Of a stretch of DNA of 5,176 bases, positions 1 to 4,274 are shown in pieces. The translations under genes were made by a program, and so were the position numbers. The DNA comes from Bacteroidales bacterium (lineage in GTDB: Bacteria > Bacteroidota > Bacteroidia > Bacteroidales > UBA7960): the NCBI GenBank assembly GCA_007132395.1, contig SLOR01000145.1:1-5176 (forward strand), written 5' to 3'. The notes under the pieces were generated by a model. It was not told the DNA's origin and did no database searches. It worked only from the letters and a program-made list of their open reading frames with translations. Within the stretch, counting starts at the first letter, position 1; the number at the start of each line of letters is the position of its first letter.

Positions 1-339
1 ATGGAAGAAAACAAAGTTGACATGTTCCTCATGGCCAACGGCCGATTTTTCGAAAGCACCCAGATACCGCAATTGAAAGACAGGCTGCTCAAAGTCGATG
101 ACAGCAAATGGACGATGCTTCAGTCTATTGACTTCAAAAATCCTACTACCACCCTGATTGTATCCGTTGTGGTAGGCTACCTGGGTATCGACAGGTTTAT
201 GATTGGCGACACAGGACTGGGAATTGGAAAGCTGCTTACCTGCGGCGGGCTGGGAATATGGACCATCGTAGACTGGTTTTTAATCAGCGGTGCTACTAAA
301 GAAAAAAACCTGGAAAAAGTTCAACACTTCCTGTATTAA
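1..339 (+). CDS. TM2 domain-containing small membrane protein
   Basis: This is a 112-residue protein with a soluble N-terminal segment (residues 1-47) followed by a TM2 domain: two membrane helices at about 49-63 and 79-97 joined by a short turn. The turn and second helix carry the family pattern: G-Y-L-G-I-D-R-F (59-66), then a Gly-rich stretch, K-L-L-T (77-80) and I-W-T-I-V-D-W (86-92). The DRF turn and the D-W pair are the most conserved parts of TM2 proteins. The N-terminus (K-V-D-M-F-L-M) resembles what I recall of full-length Bacteroidota TM2 proteins, so the ATG at the first base is probably the true start even though nothing upstream is visible. TM2 proteins have no general biochemical function; the fold is simply a helical hairpin in the inner membrane. 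It is the first visible gene of a four-gene unit, and its stop lies 9 bases before the next start, in the same frame. The family call is firm; the role is unknown. Confidence 0.9.
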   Translation: MEENKVDMFLMANGRFFESTQIPQLKDRLLKVDDSKWTMLQSIDFKNPTTTLIVSVVVGYLGIDRFMIGDTGLGIGKLLTCGGLGIWTIVDWFLISGATKEKNLEKVQHFLY

Positions 340-348
340 AATCAACTC

Positions 349-771
349 TTGAATAAAAATAAATTATACCTTTTTATATTTTCAATCTGTGTTGCAGGGT
401 ATTTCTGGATAGCCTACAATATGCATCTTACCCCTGAGCAGGGCTGGCAAAACAGCACCTCACCGGGACCATGCCTGTTTAAAAGCACAACGGGAGTACC
501 TTGCCCCTCTTGTGGTACCAGCCGATCGGTGGTTAGTCTTACACAGGGAGAAATTTACAAGGCCCTTTGGTTTAACCCCCTGGGAATTGTAATGGCCGCT
601 GCCATGCTCTTATTCCCCTTATGGATACTGAAAGACCGGATAACCCGCGGCAGTAGCTTTTACCGTTTTTACAGGCATACAGAAGCCTTTTTCAGTAAAC
701 GACCCGTGGCCATTCTTTTTATTGCGTTACTGCTTATTCTATGGATTTGGAACATAATTAAATACACATGA
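349..771 (+). CDS. DUF2752 family membrane protein
   Basis: This is a 140-residue protein with predicted membrane helices at about 5-22, 75-95 and 118-136. Between the first two lies the DUF2752 signature: P-C-L-F-K-S-T-T-G (41-49), then P-C-P-S-C-G-T-S-R-S (51-60), and later L-W-F-N-P-L-G (73-79). The family typically shows C-x-F...TG-x-x-CPxCGxTR. The three cysteines (42, 52, 55) and the Arg could bind metal or form disulfides, but no activity is established for the family. The start is a TTG at 349. The next in-frame ATG (421) would remove the first helix, so TTG is preferred. No Shine-Dalgarno sequence is visible, and translation probably depends on the gene just upstream. The stop overlaps the next ATG as ATGA, indicating translational coupling. 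Other possible starts nearby are non-ATG, so the exact N-terminus is the weakest part of this call. Confidence 0.88.
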   Translation: MNKNKLYLFIFSICVAGYFWIAYNMHLTPEQGWQNSTSPGPCLFKSTTGVPCPSCGTSRSVVSLTQGEIYKALWFNPLGIVMAAAMLLFPLWILKDRITRGSSFYRFYRHTEAFFSKRPVAILFIALLLILWIWNIIKYT

Positions 772-1223
772 GAGAATATGAACACCCACATTTCGGGCAT
801 ATCAACGAATACCAGTCAGAAAAGGCCTCCAACAGCTATCTCATGTCGATGGTGGCTATTATGGCGGGGCTTGGGCTGCCATTTTTCAATCTGCTGGCCA
901 CCCTTATCTTTTACCTTGCCAACCGCAAAGAATCACTTTTTGTAAGGTGGCATTGTACACAGGCACTGATTTCGCAATTCATCCTGCTTGTTTTTAATGC
1001 CATCCTTTTTGCCTGGCTTTTAACAATCGTCTTTGGCAATAATGCTTTTAACAGAAACTTTTTCGCCTATCTGGGAGTTGTGCTCTTTATTAATCTTGTT
1101 GAGTTTATTGCTACCATTTACACTGCCATTCAAACCCGCAAGGGATTGCATGTAGAATGGTGGATACTGGGCCCCCTGTCCCATATCTTCATGGGAACTC
1201 AACAAAAAGAATCATCATGGTAA
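768..1223 (+). CDS. DUF4870-type multi-pass membrane protein
   Basis: This is a 151-residue protein with a polar N-terminus (1-24) and hydrophobic helices at about 26-51, 67-89 and 99-121. A further hydrophobic stretch near 130-143 may be a fourth, shorter segment. After the first helix comes F-V-R-W-H-C-T-Q-A-L-I (58-68), which matches the DUF4870 hallmark F-V-R-x-H-A-x-Q-A-L. The first helix region contains G-L-P-F-F-N-L-L and then the typical short polar link before FVR. DUF4870 proteins are small inner-membrane proteins without a defined biochemical function. The gene starts at the ATG that overlaps the DUF2752 stop by 4 bases, and its own stop lies inside the start of the peptidase gene (7-base overlap). 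That makes it the link in a chain of coupled genes. The assignment rests on motif and topology; family membership is likely, the function unknown. Confidence 0.82.
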   Translation: MREYEHPHFGHINEYQSEKASNSYLMSMVAIMAGLGLPFFNLLATLIFYLANRKESLFVRWHCTQALISQFILLVFNAILFAWLLTIVFGNNAFNRNFFAYLGVVLFINLVEFIATIYTAIQTRKGLHVEWWILGPLSHIFMGTQQKESSW

Positions 1224-2023
1224 AAAAACTCCTGTTTCAGTTGCTGGTATTTGTCTTCATGGCTTTGTTATTATGGATGGGACTTAGGCAAATAAACTGG
1301 AAAGGTCCGGCTGCACTGGAAAACCTCCCGGCCAAAGCAGAGCAAAAGCTCGGGGAGCTAACCCTTGCCTTTTTCATGCAGCATAATGAGCAGGTAACCG
1401 ATGCTGAAGTTCTCGAGTACCTTGATAAAAAATTTCTTACCCCCCTTTTTGCGGGCAATGAAATAGAAAAGGCATCCATTGATATTTACATACTGAAAAA
1501 CAAGAATGTAAATGCAATGGCCCTGCCCGGACGAAAAATAATACTCTATACCGGCCTTATTAATTTTTCCGAGGCCCCTGAATCCCTTGCCGGTGTAATT
1601 GCACACGAAATGGCCCATGTACAAGCCAATCATGTATCAAAAAAGCTTCAACATCAACTGGGGCTATCGGCCCTTGCTGCCCTGCTCAGCGGAGGCTACA
1701 GTGGCGAAGTAATAAGGGAGGTTGCACAGGTGCTGGCGCTGAATTCCTACAGCCGCAACCTGGAAAGAGAGGCTGATAATATTGCCATTACCTACCTTCA
1801 TAATGCAGGCATTAATCCGGAATATTTTGCCGGCTTCTTTGAACTATACCATGAAGATAGAGGTTCCATTCCTCAGGAGTTGCAATGGTTTAGCACCCAC
1901 CCTGTTTTCGACGAAAGGGTAAAACTCATCAGAGAAAGTATGGAGGAATTGCCAGGCCTTACCTACAAGGCGTTTGACAGACAAAAATGGAACGCATTCA
2001 AAAACAGAGTGAAAGCAATTTAA
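1217..2023 (+). CDS. M48 family zinc metallopeptidase, membrane-anchored
   Basis: This is a 268-residue endopeptidase of the M48 family. An uncleaved anchor or signal sequence occupies about residues 5-22 after a Lys pair. There is no lipobox cysteine, so the catalytic domain probably faces the periplasm while tethered to the inner membrane. The zinc site is H-E-M-A-H (His130, Glu131, His134). The third ligand is Glu185 in R-E-A-D, followed by the conserved Asp. The substrate-strand motif N-A-M-A-L-P-G (99-105) precedes I-I-L-Y-T-G-L, and the late S-T-H-P (226-229) is also typical of M48. The usual second Gly of PGG is Arg here (residue 106), a mild deviation. An ATG 60 bases earlier is in frame but would read 20 non-hydrophobic residues overlapping the previous gene; the ATG at 1217 gives a proper anchor and a 7-base overlap, so it was chosen. 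All catalytic residues are present. By family analogy it may degrade damaged or misassembled envelope proteins, but its substrate is not known. Confidence 0.93.
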   Translation: MVKKLLFQLLVFVFMALLLWMGLRQINWKGPAALENLPAKAEQKLGELTLAFFMQHNEQVTDAEVLEYLDKKFLTPLFAGNEIEKASIDIYILKNKNVNAMALPGRKIILYTGLINFSEAPESLAGVIAHEMAHVQANHVSKKLQHQLGLSALAALLSGGYSGEVIREVAQVLALNSYSRNLEREADNIAITYLHNAGINPEYFAGFFELYHEDRGSIPQELQWFSTHPVFDERVKLIRESMEELPGLTYKAFDRQKWNAFKNRVKAI

Positions 2024-2068
2024 ATTCAAAAAAGCGAAAAAAAAACAAGCGATCATCATTTTTTTTTC

Positions 2069-2076
2069 TACTTTTG
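2069..2076 (+). promoter_or_regulatory. Candidate Bacteroidota -7 box for the tRNA operon
   Basis: The sequence TACTTTTG fits the Bacteroidota -7 consensus TAnnTTTG exactly. It lies about 40 bases before tRNA-Tyr, so transcription would start near 2080-2085 and give a leader of roughly 35 bases. No convincing -33 TTTG is visible at the usual distance upstream; that stretch is A-rich with a GATC core. It is the only good match in the gap between the peptidase gene and the tRNAs, which supports it as the tRNA promoter, but half of the expected signal is missing. Confidence 0.42.
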
Positions 2077-2116
2077 CCCACACAATTCACATAGCTGAAT
2101 GTTCTTTATTTACTAC

Positions 2117-2199
2117 GGGGGGGTTCCAGAGCGGTCAAATGGGGCAGACTGTAAATCTGTTGGCTTTCGCCTTCGGAGGTTCGAATCCTTCCCCCCCCA
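2117..2199 (+). tRNA. tRNA-Tyr (anticodon GTA)
   Basis: This is an 83-base class II tRNA. The acceptor stem is seven G (2117-2123) against seven C (2192-2198), with discriminator A at 2199. The D stem is CCA/TGG (2126-2128 with 2140-2142). The anticodon stem GCAGA/TCTGT encloses the loop CTGTAAA with GTA at 2151-2153. The long variable arm has a GGC/GCC stem (2162-2164 with 2169-2171), as expected for bacterial tRNA-Tyr. The T arm is GGAGG-TTCGAAT-CCTTC with one G-U pair. CCA is not encoded and must be added after transcription. G34 makes this a standard substrate for queuosine, and queA lies in the same window. The uninterrupted G7:C7 acceptor stem is unusual. Confidence 0.97.
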
Positions 2200-2211
2200 C
2201 TTTTTATTTTT

Positions 2212-2284
2212 GCGGAAGTAGCTCATCCGGTAGAGCGACAGCCTTCCAAGCTGTAGGTGGCGGGTTCGAGTCCCGTCTTCCGCT
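2212..2284 (+). tRNA. tRNA-Gly (anticodon TCC)
   Basis: This is a 73-base tRNA with a perfect acceptor stem GCGGAAG/CTTCCGC (2212-2218 with 2277-2283) and discriminator T (2284), as is usual for bacterial tRNA-Gly. The D stem is GCTC/GAGC (2221-2224 with 2233-2236). The anticodon stem ACAGC/GCTGT encloses CTTCCAA with TCC at 2245-2247. The T arm is GCGGG-TTCGAGT-CCCGT. CCA is not encoded. It follows tRNA-Tyr after 12 bases and is probably co-transcribed with it, then ended by the hairpin that begins within 20 bases. U34 of this isoacceptor is known in E. coli to carry mnm5U, whose last methylation is made by the MnmD activity encoded nearby. Confidence 0.97.
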
Positions 2285-2288
2285 CAAG

Positions 2289-2327
2289 AAAAAAAAGGGT
2301 AACTGTTTGCACAGTTACCCTTTTTTT
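2289..2327. terminator. Bidirectional intrinsic terminator
   Basis: A perfect 10-bp inverted repeat, GGGTAACTGT (2297-2306) with ACAGTTACCC (2311-2320), closes a 4-base loop TTGC. It is flanked by eight A on the left (2289-2296) and seven T on the right (2321-2327), so each strand shows a hairpin followed by a U-tract. On the + strand it ends the tRNA-Tyr/tRNA-Gly transcript 12 bases after tRNA-Gly. On the - strand it lies 17 bases past the NUDIX stop and ends the queA-to-NUDIX operon. Sharing one terminator fits the convergent layout. Confidence 0.93.
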
Positions 2328-2344
2328 ATGCCGCCCACCTCTTT

Positions 2345-2797
2345 TCAGCCGTAATTTTCCCTGATAATCTTAATTACCTTTTTATCAATGGGAAAGGTAA
2401 GCGTATCCTCCTTTAGTTTTTCCTGTTCAATCCATCGAAAAGACTGTGCCCCGTCTTTGGTTTCGCGAAAGTCAAAGGCTTTGGATGAGGCATTTATTTT
2501 CCCATGGTCGGCAAGTTCTACCCTGTAGTAGATACTGATTAGCTGTTGCGGCTCTTCCAGCAGCTGGGTGGGCTGAAAATAGTCGGTAGTATAAATATGC
2601 TCATGAATGATGATATCCTGCCCCAGTTCTTCGCGAAACTCCCGTTTCAGGCAATCGGCCGTACCCTCGCCTAATTCCAGCCCTCCCCCTGGGAATTTGG
2701 TCATTCGCATACCCAGGCGGAACTCATCGGTAAGCAATATTTTCCCTTTGTGAATAACGATACCGTACACCCTTATATTAAATCTTTTTATTTCCAT
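2345..2797 (-). CDS. NUDIX hydrolase
   Basis: This is a 150-residue protein made of a single NUDIX domain. The NUDIX box GX5EX7REUXEEXGU lies at residues 38-60: Gly38, Glu44, Arg52-Glu53, Glu56-Glu57 and Gly59 are all present, so the metal-binding and catalytic glutamates are intact. The final hydrophobic position of the box is Gln60, a mild departure. It is preceded by the usual strand V-Y-G-I-V-I-H-K-G-K-I-L-L (10-22) and K-F-P-G-G-G (34-39). Members hydrolyse nucleoside diphosphates linked to another moiety; the substrate cannot be told from this sequence, and no side motif for MutT, ADP-ribose or CoA specificity was recognised. It is the last gene of the - strand operon: its ATG lies 3 bases after the mnmD stop, so co-translation is likely, and the shared hairpin terminator follows its stop. 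A housekeeping role beside tRNA modification genes is only an inference. Confidence 0.92.
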   Translation of the reverse strand: MEIKRFNIRVYGIVIHKGKILLTDEFRLGMRMTKFPGGGLELGEGTADCLKREFREELGQDIIIHEHIYTTDYFQPTQLLEEPQQLISIYYRVELADHGKINASSKAFDFRETKDGAQSFRWIEQEKLKEDTLTFPIDKKVIKIIRENYG

Positions 2798-2800
2798 ACA

Positions 2801-3484
2801 TTAAGGTTTTACTGCTCTTGTCATCTCTCTTTTTCCGGGAGGCCCCTGCAGTTTTTCCAGCGTAAAGCCTGCTTCTTTCATAGCCCTGCGAACGGCACCT
2901 TTTGCACAGTAGGTTACCAGGACTGCACCGGGCTTCATGCTATAAAAAATTTTATCAAAAACATCACGAGTCCAAAGCTCAGGTTGCGTATCGGGCCCAA
3001 AAGCATCAAAATACACCAGATGATAGATTTGCGGTTGCAACTCCCGGTGCTCTATTGCATCCTGAAAGATACGTATAAAAAAACAATCCTTTATGTTTTC
3101 ATATTCTTTACTGCCTGCGCCGTGTATTTGCTGAAAAATGGCTGTAGCATCGGGATGTGTGATAATTGATGGATAGTTGAATTTATGCAACAAACTTCTA
3201 TTTAAAGGAAAAGGCTCCAGGGCATCATAGTGAATATTTTTCTGCTCATTAAGGGCATAAACAGCTGTAAGCAATGCATTCAGCCCGGTACCCATCCCTA
3301 CTTCAAGCACATGCAATGATGAATTGATATCCCCGATATACTGCAAGCCTTGCCCGATAAAAACATGCGCCGATTCCTGTATGGCACCATGTACAGAATG
3401 ATACTGCTCATCATGCCCTTTGAGCTTCAAGGTATGTGAGCCATCTGCGGTTTGTATCAGTTCTGTTTGAAAAGCTTCGGTCAT
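2801..3484 (-). CDS. mnmD: tRNA 5-methylaminomethyl-2-thiouridine(34) methyltransferase MnmD (stand-alone)
   Basis: This is a 227-residue SAM-dependent methyltransferase that makes the last step of mnm5(s2)U at the wobble position of tRNA, turning nm5U into mnm5U. Family signatures appear in order: T-A-D-G-S-H-T-L (12-19); Y-H-S-V-H-G-A-I-Q-E-S (28-38); the SAM loop L-E-V-G-M-G-T-G-L-N-A-L (60-71); Y-D-A-L-E-P-F-P-L (86-94); Y-F-D-A-F-G-P-D-T-Q-P-E-L-W (158-171); T-Y-C-A-K-G-A-V-R-R (191-200); and G-P-P-G-K-R-E-M-T-R-A (214-224). It lacks the FAD-dependent MnmC1 half that is fused in E. coli MnmC, and its length is that of a complete MnmD. Two adjacent ATG codons (3487 and 3484) are possible starts. 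Extending to the Met at 3577 would overlap the upstream gene and add 31 residues unlike the family. The gene begins about 25 bases after the methyltransferase stop, and its own stop is 3 bases before the NUDIX ATG. Confidence 0.93.
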   Translation of the reverse strand: MTEAFQTELIQTADGSHTLKLKGHDEQYHSVHGAIQESAHVFIGQGLQYIGDINSSLHVLEVGMGTGLNALLTAVYALNEQKNIHYDALEPFPLNRSLLHKFNYPSIITHPDATAIFQQIHGAGSKEYENIKDCFFIRIFQDAIEHRELQPQIYHLVYFDAFGPDTQPELWTRDVFDKIFYSMKPGAVLVTYCAKGAVRRAMKEAGFTLEKLQGPPGKREMTRAVKP

Positions 3485-3510
3485 CATTATTACTAACCTT
3501 ATGGGGGAAA

Positions 3511-4230
3511 TTACAATTTTGGAAGTGTGAGCTTTGCCACAAAGTTGTCGGTTTCGCCTCTGAAAAACTCCTGGCATTGCAGTCCGGCCTGCCCGGCAAT
3601 GTATTTCAGGTTGTCAAAATCAACAAACAGCCATGGAAAAGGTTCTCCGCTATATTGTTTGTATCGCAGGGTGTACACCACTTCTCCATAATAATCGCCG
3701 GCCAGGTCAATCATGGCAGAACCGTCTTCTTCTTCAAACATATACAGTAAATCGGTTGACTCCAGGAAAATTGCACCATCGGGGTTAAGCATGCCGGCCG
3801 CTTTTTCCAGCAAAGTTTGCAACATGTGGATTTTCTGAGCCATACCGGCTCCGTTCATCAGAAAAAGTATGGTATCGTATTTTTCCGTTGGAAGCTTGTA
3901 AAAATCCATACAAACGGCGTTTTTTACGCCCCTTTGCTGCATACAAAGCACTGCACCTTCCGAAACGTCAACAGCAGTAACCTCCAGCCCTTTCTCCTGC
4001 AAATACAGCGCATGACTTCCGGCTCCTGCCCCTGCATCCAAAACTTTACCACGACAAACATCAAGCACCATCTGCTCCCACAGGGGCATGGCATTGTAAT
4101 CACGGAAGAAGTAACTCACGGGAAGTTCATCATCGCCAAACTTATCAATATTTACAATAATCTCCTCTTCGGTTTCCCCCCCGAGATAATCCTTAAAGGC
4201 CAGGCCGAAAATGTCTGTTGTTGAACTCAT
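3511..4230 (-). CDS. Class I SAM-dependent methyltransferase of unknown substrate
   Basis: This is a 239-residue protein with a Rossmann-type methyltransferase core. Motif I is V-L-D-A-G-A-G-A-G-S (63-72), the SAM-binding glycine loop. The acidic end of strand 2 is V-T-A-V-D-V-S (84-90, Asp88 for the ribose hydroxyls). C-M-D-F (107-110) fits the adenine-contact region. Y-D-T-I-L-F-L-M-N-G (118-127) is strand 4, followed by L-N-P-D-G (148-152). N-terminal to the core is D-E-L-P-V-S-Y-F-F-R-D-Y-N-A-M-P (34-49), which I recall from a widespread Bacteroidota group of methyltransferases without assigned substrate. An aromatic C-terminal part (G-E-V-V-Y-T-L-R-Y-K-Q-Y at 182-193, then P-W-L-F-V-D-F at 199-205) probably shapes the substrate pocket. 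It sits between queA and mnmD with short gaps (44 and about 26 bases), so it is likely co-expressed with two tRNA modification enzymes. That suggests, but does not show, a nucleic-acid or SAM-related task. It is not a recognised member of the Trm, Rlm or Rsm families. Confidence 0.87.
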   Translation of the reverse strand: MSSTTDIFGLAFKDYLGGETEEEIIVNIDKFGDDELPVSYFFRDYNAMPLWEQMVLDVCRGKVLDAGAGAGSHALYLQEKGLEVTAVDVSEGAVLCMQQRGVKNAVCMDFYKLPTEKYDTILFLMNGAGMAQKIHMLQTLLEKAAGMLNPDGAIFLESTDLLYMFEEEDGSAMIDLAGDYYGEVVYTLRYKQYSGEPFPWLFVDFDNLKYIAGQAGLQCQEFFRGETDNFVAKLTLPKL

Positions 4231-4274
4231 AGGTTTTGTTATCTAAGTATTAAGAATAAACGTGAATTATGGGA

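Noticed and set aside
1157..1216. Earlier in-frame ATG for the M48 peptidase
   Set aside because: It adds 20 residues that overlap the DUF4870 gene and place a polar stretch before the membrane anchor; the ATG at 1217 gives a normal anchor and short overlap.
2037..2067. A9 and T9 tracts around a 13-base centre after the peptidase stop, as a terminator
   Set aside because: The stem would be only A-T pairs with a large loop; it lacks the GC-rich stem of an intrinsic terminator. How the + strand protein operon ends is therefore unresolved and it may read into the tRNAs.
2139..2354. Open frame of 71 codons on the + strand
   Set aside because: It runs through tRNA-Tyr, tRNA-Gly and the terminator hairpin; the peptide is a by-product of tRNA sequence with no family features.
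2750..3169. Long + strand open frame opposite mnmD, and similar ones opposite the methyltransferase and queA (3436-3750, 3817-4224, 4749-5045)
   Set aside because: They are antisense to strongly supported genes, their peptides show no domain, and they have no spacing or start signals suggesting genes.
3485..3577. Upstream Met for mnmD
   Set aside because: The extra residues overlap the 3' end of the methyltransferase gene and do not resemble MnmD N-termini, which begin shortly before the T-x-D-G-S-x-T-L motif. The adjacent ATG at 3487 remains possible.
4231..4274. Promoter or inverted repeat in the gap between queA and the methyltransferase gene
   Set aside because: The AT-rich stretch has no TAnnTTTG box on the - strand, and the apparent symmetry around TTAT...ATAA breaks down after four bases.
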